This document shows, piece by piece, positions 29,923 through 37,698 of a stretch of 64,000 nt of DNA. Numbering within the stretch: the stretch's first letter is position 1; every line of letters begins with the position of its first letter. The translations under genes and the position numbers were made by a program. This DNA comes from Microbacterium sp. VKM Ac-2923 (GTDB lineage: Bacteria; Actinomycetota; Actinomycetes; Actinomycetales; Microbacteriaceae): assembly GCF_022815605.1 (NCBI RefSeq), contig NZ_JALGRP010000002.1:248001-312000 (forward strand), given 5' to 3'. The notes beneath the pieces are model-generated. The model searched no databases, had not been told where the DNA came from, and saw only the letters and a list, made by a program, of their open reading frames with translations.

Positions 29923-31485
29923 TCAGGCATCTCCGAGGTGCGCGCGGATGAAGCTGAACACAGCGCCATCCCCGTTGCTACCGCGCCAGGAGGTGCCATG
30001 GTTGCGAGACTGCGTGACGGCAAGATCCAGCACATCGCGGAGCGCAACAGCCCACTCGCGGTCGGTGACCCCCGGCGCGAGTTGCTCACGCACCTCGGGT
30101 GACGTCGCCACCATCCGAAGGGCGGGATTTGCGCGCTCTTGATTGAGCGCTGCTGCGCTCGGGTACAGGCGATACGAGAGGTCGTCCGCGCCTATTGCCA
30201 TGACGAGGCACCAGAGGATGTCGAACCGGGCAAGCGAGTCAAGTAGCTCGTCGACCGGGTCGGCCGCGTCGCGGAGCAGGATGTCGTCAGCGAGAATCTC
30301 TACCTCTGTCGCATGTTCGCGCGCCATCGACAGCACCAGGGCATCGCCATGATTCTCTTCCGCGAATAATCGTGCACGGGACGCGTACACAATGCCGTGC
30401 CGAAGCCACGATGGGTATTTTTCCCCACCGCCCAAGTCCACTGGGCGCAGCGCCAGGAGCCGGATGGAAGCCCAGTCTCGTTCACGTTCCGCGGCGGCAC
30501 CGATGAGCCAGACCCGGACCAGCACCTCACGCCAATGCGCCGCGATGGGAACCTCGAAGATGTTGAGGCTGGTGGTCGAGTATTCGTTGACCGGCCCGCC
30601 AGACTCATACACCCGGTGTAGTGCCGCGATCACAGCTTCAAACAGCTCTGGTCGCCGGGAGCGCATGGTTTCGATGCCAGCGAGCGCGAGCTTGTCGAGG
30701 ATCGCGCCGCCCTCGTCAGGATCTGCCGTCTGGTTGTAGCTCGCGGCTCGGCGCGCCTCGCGAAGAAACCGGGTGATCGTCGCGTTGCTGCCCGCGTCGA
30801 TGTGCTGACGCAGCGCTTCGACAAACGATTCCGGGTCCATTTCCAGCAGCAGCGGCGGGAGGGAGGGAGCACCAGGTGAGGACGGCCCGAGGCTCTCGAC
30901 GAAGCGCCGAATGAGCATGTCAGCACCTTCGCGAGCTTCAGCGAGAAGTCGCGACCGATAACGGCTTAGAAGAGCATCCCAGTGGGCATCAGATGCAGCG
31001 ACGTTCCGCGTACCCTCGCGTGTGTAGACGACGCCTTGCTGAAAAACCGTCTTCTTCGTCTTCCCGTCGCCCGCGTCGTACTCGCCCACCTTGCTGACGA
31101 TGACGGGCAGCCCGGAAAGTGACGGTGCTACATGCACGAGCACCATGACCCTCTCCTCGACCTCGTGCACCTGAGATGTGACGCGGGGTTGAGCCACGAT
31201 GTGACGTGCCACAAGCGCTCCGAGGTTTGCTGAATCGAACCGGCCCGCATCCAGGGGCGCGCGGTCGTGTGCTGGCTTGCCGTTGTCGTGGGCACCAAGC
31301 ACGATGAACCCGCCCGCGGCGTTCATCATCGCGATTATGTCGAGAACGAAACCGAGCTTCCGTTTTGCGTCTAGGAGATCGAGGGTCGCCTTGAAATCGA
31401 GCTCATCGTGCTCGGCGCCGATGGCGAGCAGTTCAAGAAGCTTTTCACGGTCGAGACGACCGTCCACGACGACAGGGGATGCCAT
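29923..31485 (-). CDS. AlbA_2 (Schlafen-like) domain protein
   Basis: A 520-residue protein. Residues about 10-160 form an AlbA_2/Schlafen-type domain: GAEHDELDFKATLDLLDAKR with the conserved E..E-DFK core, then MMNAAGGFIVLGAHDNGKP and a later VVYTREGTRN strand. The remaining ~350 residues are helical with no recognised family. AlbA_2 domains occur in nucleic-acid-binding or nuclease proteins and are frequent in phage-defence genes, so an antiviral or regulatory role is plausible but unproven. The frame is intact, unlike its neighbours. It lies 213 bases after the nuclease locus and 127 bases before the DUF4209 start, all on the minus strand. Confidence 0.75.
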   Translation of the reverse strand: MASPVVVDGRLDREKLLELLAIGAEHDELDFKATLDLLDAKRKLGFVLDIIAMMNAAGGFIVLGAHDNGKPAHDRAPLDAGRFDSANLGALVARHIVAQPRVTSQVHEVEERVMVLVHVAPSLSGLPVIVSKVGEYDAGDGKTKKTVFQQGVVYTREGTRNVAASDAHWDALLSRYRSRLLAEAREGADMLIRRFVESLGPSSPGAPSLPPLLLEMDPESFVEALRQHIDAGSNATITRFLREARRAASYNQTADPDEGGAILDKLALAGIETMRSRRPELFEAVIAALHRVYESGGPVNEYSTTSLNIFEVPIAAHWREVLVRVWLIGAAAERERDWASIRLLALRPVDLGGGEKYPSWLRHGIVYASRARLFAEENHGDALVLSMAREHATEVEILADDILLRDAADPVDELLDSLARFDILWCLVMAIGADDLSYRLYPSAAALNQERANPALRMVATSPEVREQLAPGVTDREWAVALRDVLDLAVTQSRNHGTSWRGSNGDGAVFSFIRAHLGDA

Positions 31486-31631
31486 GCTCAGAGCCTATGG
31501 CGGGCTCGGCCGTGGAAGCACCGAGAGATGGCAAGCGCTCTGACGCCGCTGCCGCACGGACTCCAGCGGCGACACATGGACCCACCGATGTCGTGCTGAC
31601 GCCGCGTTGCGAGCCGCGCACTTGTCCTCCT

Positions 31632-31680
31632 GGTTCCGCCCTCAGGCTCAGTGTGCAGGTGTGCCCAGAAGGGCGGAACC
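31632..31680 (-). terminator. Hairpin downstream of the nuclease locus
   Basis: GGTTCCGCCCT (31632-31642) pairs perfectly over 11 bases with AGGGCGGAACC (31670-31680) around a 27-base loop. It follows the nuclease stop by about 20 bases on the minus strand and precedes the AlbA_2 gene, so it likely separates two transcription units. Confidence 0.6.
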
Positions 31681-31698
31681 ATGACCATCAGACACACT

Positions 31699-33193
31699 TC
31701 AGGCAGGCGGCGCCGCTGAGCCCTCCGCCGCTTCGCGGTAGCCGTCGATGAACTTGATGAGTGGAATAGACGACCATGCCTCTTCGAGCACGGCGTTCTC
31801 AGAGAGCGTTAGTTCCCAACCGTCCCCTGCCAGCACTCCGGGGCCGGTGAGCTGATTGGGCGCGTCGGCGAACAGCGCATCCAGTTCGTCGGCGGGCGCT
31901 GTGACGATCTGCTCCAGGAGATCGATCCCGATGAACGCTGTCGGCACGTTGGCGGTTGTATAAAGCTCGCGCACGTCAGGTGCGTTTGCGAGGTCGAAGT
32001 TCCCCAGCGTCACCACCAGACCAACCATGGGTCTGTCGGCAGGAATGACGTGCATCTCCTCGGACTGGCCGACCACCGCGGCGGCAGAACGGTTGATCTG
32101 CTTCAACGGCTTCTCCAGACGGTCGTGCATCTCTGCGAGCGAGCCGATCCCTTCCTGCATATCCCGCCGCGGCATCATCGCCTTGCACTCAATGAGAAGG
32201 ACGACGTGAGGCAGAACGAGGAACCAGTCAACCGACTTCATGCGGCTCTTCCGTGGCCCGTACTCAATCTCGTGCACCACCTCGGCGCCTTCGACGAGCC
32301 GAAGGTGGCGTCCGACGTACTGTTCAAAGAGCTGCCCGACGTCGTGAGTGAACGCCTCTCGCCACCGCTCAATACCCGAATAAGCGATGCCGTAAACGGT
32401 CGAGCGAACCTCGATAGCGGGCACACATGGGGAAAGGAACAAGTCGTCGATGCCCCCGATTAGCGGCGTCGTGTGAATAGGGTTGTACGAGAACGGCTCG
32501 CGGGTGAACTGCTGCGCCGAGGAGCCGGGGTAGTTAGCCGTGATCTCTCGTCGGGTGCGATGAAAGTCGTCCAGATTCGTCGAGAATCCTCGACGAACCA
32601 CAGTGTCGAAGGCATCCGGGCCTCCCAGCGCTGTCAGCGCAGCAGCGATTCCCGGCTCCCACGCGAAGGGGTACCGGCTGCCCTGATGAATGGCAGCCGA
32701 GTGCAGTGCGAAACCGACCGAACTCCACACGCCGACTGAGCAGCCGAGTAGATCTTCCTCCCAGCTGTCGCTCAGAGCTTCAGGCTGGTACCCCTTGGGG
32801 GAATGGCGTCTGTTCGAAGAGCGCCACAGGGCGCGCCCAGCTCGCCAACTGCGCGGAGCGCTGGTACGGAATCTGTTGGTACAGCAACCGCAGAATCTTC
32901 TTGGTCCCGAAGTCCTCTTCGCCCTCGCCGGGGTGTTCGAGCTGAAGGTGCATATGACAGAGAGCACGAACGTCATCTAGGGTCGCGACTCGCCCTCCGG
33001 ACGTCCCCCATTGGAGCGTTGTTGCCGTGATGCCAGCGATGTCCCAGGGGAGAAATGAGCGGGTTCTCCCCCGCTCGTCATGTGTGGAGCCGTCCCAACC
33101 GCGCGATACAACGCTAAGCAGTCGAAGAAGGTTGTCGCGGTCGAACCGCCTACATGCGGCCCGAAACTCCTGATACCTGACTGTGCCGTTCAC
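31699..33193 (-). pseudogene. PD-(D/E)xK nuclease-like protein, frameshifted
   Basis: One protein of about 497 residues is split over two frames. The first (GTG 33193 to 32780) ends ALFEQTPFPQG-VPA. The second continues YQPEALSDSWEEDLLG and runs to 31699. The break lies in the CCCC-tt-GGGGG stretch at 32791-32801; one base fewer would join them. In the second part MKSVDWFLVLPHVVLLIECK gives the D-(x)n-E-x-K pattern of restriction-like nucleases, preceded by an acidic EQYVGRHLRLVEGAEVVHE helix and strand. The C-terminus has the NERD-like strand VGLVVTLGNFDLANAP. The exact family is uncertain. It follows the HEPN-motif gene by 39 bases on the same strand. Confidence 0.7.
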
Positions 33194-33232
33194 ACCAGAG
33201 ACCCTTTCGCTCCGCTCTTCGTGGACGATTTC

Positions 33233-34147
33233 TCACGAGCCCGTGGACGCCTGGTCCTCGTCGGAGAAGGGCCCCCCTGTCTCAAAGTTGATCTGAGGCT
33301 CGCCGCGATCCACTCGATTGATGTTCTCCTGTACGTGCGCTATCCGGGCCTCCCAATCCCGGCCGTCCGAGACGCCGCCGGTGAGCAGGAGGTTGCGGCG
33401 CTTGATGAGTTCGTCGGCCTCCCGGAACAAGTCCTCGTTCTCATCGGCCACCCGTTCGATGAGCCACCCAATGTGCTCCCACATCGCCGAGAGGTATGGG
33501 CCGAGGATCGGAGAAAGCGGCACCCTGTCGCCGCTTGCCAAGATGAACGTCTTAGCATCCGCCGTCCACGCGGTCTTGTTCTCCAAGAGGGCTTCTACTT
33601 CGAGGGCGACCACGGCGCTCGATATCGGTGGATCGGTGGTGAACTGGCCGTTGAACACCCACGGCGCAGCGATGCTGTGCAGCACGTAGTTTCGCAGCTT
33701 GCCCAGGAATGCGGCACCCGCCACGGTGTCCAGCAGCTTGCGCGAGCGCTCGTCGTACTCATGCCTCAGGGTTGCAGATTGCCCTTTGCTGATGTTGCGC
33801 CCGTGGTCAATGACGGCGCCGAGACCGGCTACGTACGCGATTGTCGCCTGGTCTAGCGCGCGGATGATTTGGTCGCGACCCGATCCGGGGCCGACATTCG
33901 CGATTAGCTCCTTATGCATCTCCTCTTTCGTCTCTAACGCCCAAAGAAGCGCGCTCAGGGCCTGTGAGAATCCGGCCCAAGCCTCCAAGATTCTTCGAAG
34001 GTCGCGGAGCCTGAAGTGGAGGCGATGTCCGGGATGTTCACTGATTTCCGCCTCCACCGAGCGAATCTCTTCTTCGTCCGGATGTGTCCGCATGTACGCG
34101 ATTTCTTGGTCGCCCGCGGTCTCGCCGCGAATCTCGGCAGAGGTCAC
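33233..34147 (-). CDS. Protein with HEPN-type RNxxxH motif
   Basis: A 304-residue, mostly helical protein. Around residues 150-160 it reads GKLRNYVLHSIAAP, a HEPN-type R-N-x3-H motif (R152, H157) in the helical setting seen in HEPN RNases and related folds. Upstream is a helix with KLLDTVAGAAFLGK. The N-terminal 50 residues are charged. It starts with GTG 34147 overlapping the stop of a small membrane protein gene and is the third gene of a three-gene operon (35097 to 33233). RNase activity, and a link with the membrane partners, are inferred from the motif and gene order only. Confidence 0.65.
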   Translation of the reverse strand: MTSAEIRGETAGDQEIAYMRTHPDEEEIRSVEAEISEHPGHRLHFRLRDLRRILEAWAGFSQALSALLWALETKEEMHKELIANVGPGSGRDQIIRALDQATIAYVAGLGAVIDHGRNISKGQSATLRHEYDERSRKLLDTVAGAAFLGKLRNYVLHSIAAPWVFNGQFTTDPPISSAVVALEVEALLENKTAWTADAKTFILASGDRVPLSPILGPYLSAMWEHIGWLIERVADENEDLFREADELIKRRNLLLTGGVSDGRDWEARIAHVQENINRVDRGEPQINFETGGPFSDEDQASTGS

Positions 34148-34524
34148 GAATCGCGCTCGGCCTTCGTCGGGAACGGCACATAGCGCGGATCCGCGGCGGG
34201 GTCCCTAGTCGCCTCTCGCAGTTCTTCTAACAGACGCTGATACGCGGTCCGGGACATCCGCGCGGCCTCCTCCTTCTCCCGTGCGAGCCGTTCCTCATCG
34301 GCTCGCTCCCGCTGCTCGTACGCCCGGTTGACACCGGAGGCAGCGACGAGTTGCTCTAGCGTTCCCTGAACTACCTGCCGCGTCTGCATCTCGCTCAGTG
34401 CGGTCTGCGCTGTGCGTGCCCGCGCCTGATCGGCGCGGATCAGAGATACGACGGCGAGCACCGTGGCGGCGAACCCACCGAGAGCCGCAATGTAGTTCGG
34501 AAAGATGGCACCCCAGAAGTCCAT
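34144..34524 (-). CDS. Small membrane-anchored coiled-coil protein
   Basis: A 126-residue protein: one N-terminal membrane helix (NYIAALGGFAATVLAVVSLI, about 10-29) followed by a cytoplasmic, highly charged coiled coil (YEQRERADEERLAREKEEAA near 70-90) and a short tail. No family recognised. Second gene of the operon with the HEPN-motif protein, overlapping its GTG by four bases, so the two are probably made in fixed ratio. It may tether or inhibit the HEPN protein. Confidence 0.65.
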   Translation of the reverse strand: MDFWGAIFPNYIAALGGFAATVLAVVSLIRADQARARTAQTALSEMQTRQVVQGTLEQLVAASGVNRAYEQRERADEERLAREKEEAARMSRTAYQRLLEELREATRDPAADPRYVPFPTKAERDS

Positions 34525-34533
34525 GCCCGAAGA

Positions 34534-35097
34534 CTAGTGCGGGCCTGCGTACAGAGGCACGTCGCCCTCTCTGTACCGAGGGGCGTACTTCAAGAGGGCG
34601 TCGTCGCGGCTGAGCTTGAAGTCGCGCCCGGGAGCCTCACGCGCCATCCAGGCGGTGACTAGGTACTCGCCGAGCTGGAGATGGCTGTTCATCCACTCCA
34701 GCTCTGTGAACCGGTAGGACCCTCCTAGCAGCGACTCATCATGGTGGAGAGCCCAGCCGCTGATGGCTCTGCGTCCCTCCTTCGACCTTTCCACCGTGCC
34801 CGCGAGGTGCGCGTTGACCCAGATGTCGCGGGCCTCCTGCTGAAGCACCACGGGCACGTCGAGCGCAGCGCCCTCCCCCGCCGCATTGAGCTTGCTCATT
34901 GCGCGCTGAACGTGCATTCGTGCCCGCCCGAGCGCGTCGAGAAGGGTCTGACCGTAACGCTCGCGTCGAGCCTGCCGACTTTGCGCCGACCCGACTGCGA
35001 GCGTCACGAGCCCGCCGACCACGGCGCCGATGATCGCGGCGACGAGGGGCGAGCCCCAGTCCTGCATGAGGTCGGCGAGGGTCTTCGAGTCCAGCAT
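34534..35097 (-). CDS. Membrane-anchored protein of unknown function
   Basis: A 187-residue protein with one N-terminal membrane helix (PLVAAIIGAVVGGLVTLAVG, about 17-36), a basic patch RQARRERYG, then a helical soluble domain with HVQRAMSKLNAAGEGAAL and VLQQEARDIWVNAHLAG. No named family recognised. It is the first gene of the three-gene operon, nine bases before the next start. The helix-plus-basic-patch design matches 26346-26834. Confidence 0.65.
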   Translation of the reverse strand: MLDSKTLADLMQDWGSPLVAAIIGAVVGGLVTLAVGSAQSRQARRERYGQTLLDALGRARMHVQRAMSKLNAAGEGAALDVPVVLQQEARDIWVNAHLAGTVERSKEGRRAISGWALHHDESLLGGSYRFTELEWMNSHLQLGEYLVTAWMAREAPGRDFKLSRDDALLKYAPRYREGDVPLYAGPH

Positions 35098-35209
35098 CCT
35101 CCGAACCTAAAGGACCCGAGCCAGTTAGTCGGAAGATGTGGAAGTTGACAAAGTGCGGTCCCTCACGTCTGGGCCCCGGCGGACGCACCGACAGCGCCGG
35201 CACTTCCGC

Positions 35210-35238
35210 CAACCGGCTCGACTGCGGAGGGCCGGTTG
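35210..35238 (-). terminator. Hairpin downstream of marP
   Basis: CAACCGGC (35210-35217) pairs with GCCGGTTG (35231-35238) around a 13-base loop, about 45 bases after the marP stop on the minus strand. The 35098-35281 interval holds no gene; it is also where the right boundary of the integrated element should lie, but I found no direct repeat matching the integrase side. Confidence 0.45.
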
Positions 35239-35281
35239 ACCGCCGCGCGCCACGGATGACAGGGGCGCCCGATCTCCGAGC

Positions 35282-36457
35282 TCAGCCCCGCGTGCAACTC
35301 CCGGATGCCACCGGCGCCGTCAGCGCGTCGATCTGCCCCATGACCGGCTCGAGCTCGACCGGCGTCATGGCGTACCCGACGTTGTCGTCGGTGTCGGAGC
35401 GGGCGAACACGATGCCGCCGACCTCACCACCCGTGGTGAGAAGCGGTCCGCCGGAGTTACCGGGGCGGACGATCGCGGCCAGGGCGTAGATGTCGCGCGG
35501 CGCGGACGAACCGTCGTAGATGTCGGGGACGGGAACCGTTCCCTCCGACAGCACCTGGGCGCTCCCCGAAGTGAACGGACCTCCGCCGGGGTATCCCTGC
35601 ACCACGGCCGGCGAGCCGACGTCGAGTGTCGAGACGACGGGGAGGGGCGCGGCATCCAGACCGTCGACGGCGACCACGGCGATGTCGTCGATGGGATCGA
35701 AGTAGACCACGCGTCCCTCGCGGGCGGGGCGACCGGGCAGTTCCACGACCGGGGTGTCGACACCGGCGACCACGTGGGCATTCGTCATCACGCGGTCAGC
35801 GGCCACGACGAATCCCGACCCGCTCGATGTCACACCGCACGCGTACGCGGTGCCCGAGATGCGGGCGACCGACTGCGCCGCCTGCGTCAGGGCCGGATCA
35901 TCGAGCGCGACCGCGGGGGCGCTCGGCACGGGGCCGATCTGGATGAGTTGCCCGAGACGCGGGATGCCCTCGGCGAAGACGGTTCCGCGGAGCTCCGCGA
36001 GCGCCCCGCGTACCGGCGCCGGAGTCAGGTCGTCGATCGTTCGCACGACGGTCGAGGAACCGAGCGCCGCCGACACGACCGGCACCCCCACGTGCGTCAA
36101 CGATCCGGCGGCGAACGAGATGGCGAGCGCTGCGGCGGCGACGTTGACCACTCCGCCGAGGAGGCGCTCGGGCACCCGGAGCTTGATGCGATCGGCACCG
36201 CGACGGATGACACCGCCCACGGCGGTGCCGAGGCCCGACCCGATGAGCAGGAACAGGACGCCGGTGAGGATCATCGCCGGGCCGCGCCAGGACGGCGAGG
36301 TGACCCACTGCCCCACGAACGGGGTCGCCCAGTAGGCGGCGACGGCGCCGACGGCGAGACCGGCGAAGAAGCCGATGGTCGCGAGAAATCCCCGTGCCAG
36401 GCCCGTGATGAGCGCGATCACCAGCAGGGCGATCAGAACGATGTCGATGATCGGCAT
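35282..36457 (-). CDS. marP: MarP-family membrane-anchored serine protease
   Basis: A 391-residue protein: an N-terminal CvpA-like domain with four membrane helices (residues ~1-125) followed by a periplasm-facing chymotrypsin-like protease. The catalytic triad is visible: H228 in TNAHVV, D258 in DPIDDIAVV and S335 in RPGNSGGPL. A cysteine in AYACGVTSSGSG and one near the C-terminus (GSCTRG) may form the disulfide known for mycobacterial MarP (Rv3671c), which confers acid and oxidative resistance. Length matches the family. It is divergent from the nrtR-nad operon across a 500-base structured gap. Confidence 0.95.
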   Translation of the reverse strand: MPIIDIVLIALLVIALITGLARGFLATIGFFAGLAVGAVAAYWATPFVGQWVTSPSWRGPAMILTGVLFLLIGSGLGTAVGGVIRRGADRIKLRVPERLLGGVVNVAAAALAISFAAGSLTHVGVPVVSAALGSSTVVRTIDDLTPAPVRGALAELRGTVFAEGIPRLGQLIQIGPVPSAPAVALDDPALTQAAQSVARISGTAYACGVTSSGSGFVVAADRVMTNAHVVAGVDTPVVELPGRPAREGRVVYFDPIDDIAVVAVDGLDAAPLPVVSTLDVGSPAVVQGYPGGGPFTSGSAQVLSEGTVPVPDIYDGSSAPRDIYALAAIVRPGNSGGPLLTTGGEVGGIVFARSDTDDNVGYAMTPVELEPVMGQIDALTAPVASGSCTRG

Positions 36458-36591
36458 CCGACCTCCCCAATCCGACTCTCACGCTAAGCCGCGCGTCTGA
36501 GAGAACCCTTTCGACGCGGCCGGAGCTGGTGGAGTGGCGGGCTCCGGCTCCGCGTCGGGCTGACGCTCGGTTGTGGGGCACGATCGGCGCG

Positions 36592-36635
36592 TTGGGGCGG
36601 GCGAATCGCGCCCCGATGCGCGGATCCCGCCCCAA
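36592..36635. repeat. Long hairpin A in the marP-nrtR gap
   Basis: TTGGGGCGGG (36592-36601) pairs perfectly with CCCGCCCCAA (36626-36635); the interior ATCGCGCCCCGATGCGCGGAT can also pair partly. It is upstream of both flanking genes, so it is not a normal terminator. An open proline-rich frame across it shows no protein-like pattern and is not called. Confidence 0.65.
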
Positions 36636-36716
36636 ACCCGCCATCCTCGCCCAGGGCGGGAGCATCCGGCCCGCGCGAGCCGACCCACCCGGCCGACGGG
36701 TTCCGGGGCGCCTTAT

Positions 36717-36751
36717 GTGCAGTGGGGCGGACGTCCCCCGCCCCACTGCAC
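36717..36751. repeat. Long hairpin B in the marP-nrtR gap
   Basis: GTGCAGTGGGGCGG (36717-36730) pairs perfectly over 14 bases with CCGCCCCACTGCAC (36738-36751) around a 7-base loop. It contains the GGGGCGG word shared with hairpin A and the repeats at 36800-36883. Confidence 0.75.
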
Positions 36752-36799
36752 GAAACGCGCCCCGGACAGCCTGCGCCACCCCGAGCCCACTCGCCCCGC

Positions 36800-36883
36800 C
36801 GAACCGCCCCCGGACCCCTCCCCAACCGCCCCAGGTCCGTCCCCAACCGCCCCAGGACCCCTCCCCAACCGCCCCAGACCCTG
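36800..36883. repeat. Four tandem 21-22-bp C-rich repeats (G-tracts on the minus strand)
   Basis: Imperfect copies of CCCCAACCGCCCCAGG plus five or six bases, with clear units at 36820, 36841 and 36863 and a diverged one at about 36800. On the minus strand this gives around ten runs of four or more G separated by 1-5 bases, a strong candidate for G-quadruplex folding. It lies in the upstream region of marP and just before the nrtR promoter region. Confidence 0.8.
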
Positions 36884-36961
36884 CCCCGAGCCCGCAGAAC
36901 AACGCCGATTCGCCCTTCGAGTCGAGATGACACTAAGATCGATGCTGGAGATATGGTCACA

Positions 36962-37687
36962 ATGACACGAACCCCTGAACCCGAGCCCCGCGGCGCCGAC
37001 GTGCGCGTCGCGGTGTCGACCGTGATCTTCAGCGTGCGCCGCGACGCCGACGACGAGCCCGTGCTCTCGCTCCCCCTCGTCCGCCGCACGCGCGATCCCT
37101 TCGACGGACGATGGGCGCTGCCCGGCGGGTGGCTCGACCCCACCGAGGAGCTCGACGTCGCGGCATCCCGCACCCTGGCCGAAACCACGGGCCTGACCCC
37201 CAGCTACCTCGAGCAGCTCTACGCCTTCGGCGCCGTCGACCGCTCCCCCGCCCGCGTCGTGTCGATCGTGTACTGGGCGCTCCTGCGCTCCGACGAGGTC
37301 GACGCGCAGGTGGCAGCGCACGCCCGCGGCGGCGACGCCCCGGAGAACGTCGAGTGGTTCGACGCGACCGATCTGCCGACGCTGGCTTTCGATCACAACC
37401 ACATCGTCGACTACACGCTGTGGCGCCTGCGTAACAAGGTCGGCTACAGCCGCATCGCGCACGGACTGCTCCCCGACGAGTTCACGCTCGCGGACCTCCG
37501 CGAGGTCAACGAGACCATCCTCGGCAAGCGGCTGGATCCGGCGAACTTCCGGCGCCAGGTCGACACGTCCGACACCCTCATCCCCACCGAGCGCTTCCGC
37601 ACCGGAAGCCACCGCCCCGCCCGTCTGTACCGCTACAACCGCGATGTGGAGCTCGCCGACCGCGGCCCGCTCCCCACCCGTCACTGA
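36962..37687 (+). CDS. nrtR: NrtR-family regulator (Nudix domain plus winged helix)
   Basis: A 241-residue regulator of NAD metabolism. Residues about 10-145 form a Nudix-like domain (DGRWALPGGWLDPTEELDVA), with the Nudix box degenerate as in NrtR, which binds but need not cleave ADP-ribose. Residues about 150-235 form the winged helix (LPDEFTLADLREVNETILGK, then NFRRQVD). It sits directly before nadA, nadB and nadC, the typical target operon. ATG 36953 (MVT) is an alternative start; GGAG at 36947-36950 is too close to that one and somewhat far from 36962. ATGACACTAAGAT at 36926-36938 is a possible promoter/operator region. Confidence 0.9.
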   Translation: MTRTPEPEPRGADVRVAVSTVIFSVRRDADDEPVLSLPLVRRTRDPFDGRWALPGGWLDPTEELDVAASRTLAETTGLTPSYLEQLYAFGAVDRSPARVVSIVYWALLRSDEVDAQVAAHARGGDAPENVEWFDATDLPTLAFDHNHIVDYTLWRLRNKVGYSRIAHGLLPDEFTLADLREVNETILGKRLDPANFRRQVDTSDTLIPTERFRTGSHRPARLYRYNRDVELADRGPLPTRH

Positions 37688-37698
37688 TCGGAACGCCC

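Noticed and set aside
23700..32810. Programmed ribosomal frameshifting as one explanation for all four split genes
   Set aside because: The four contexts differ (seven G, GGTTGG, GACGGCGAG, C4/G5), differ in direction and lack a shared slippery heptamer; decay or sequence error fits better.
24711..35281. att direct repeats bounding the element
   Set aside because: No convincing identical core found by eye; a loose likeness between CCTGGTCCCGCGTTTCA (about 24780) and a segment near 26929 is too weak.
36529..36930. Proline-rich 133-codon frame in the marP-nrtR gap
   Set aside because: Composition follows the C-rich repeats and hairpins; no domain or ribosome binding site.
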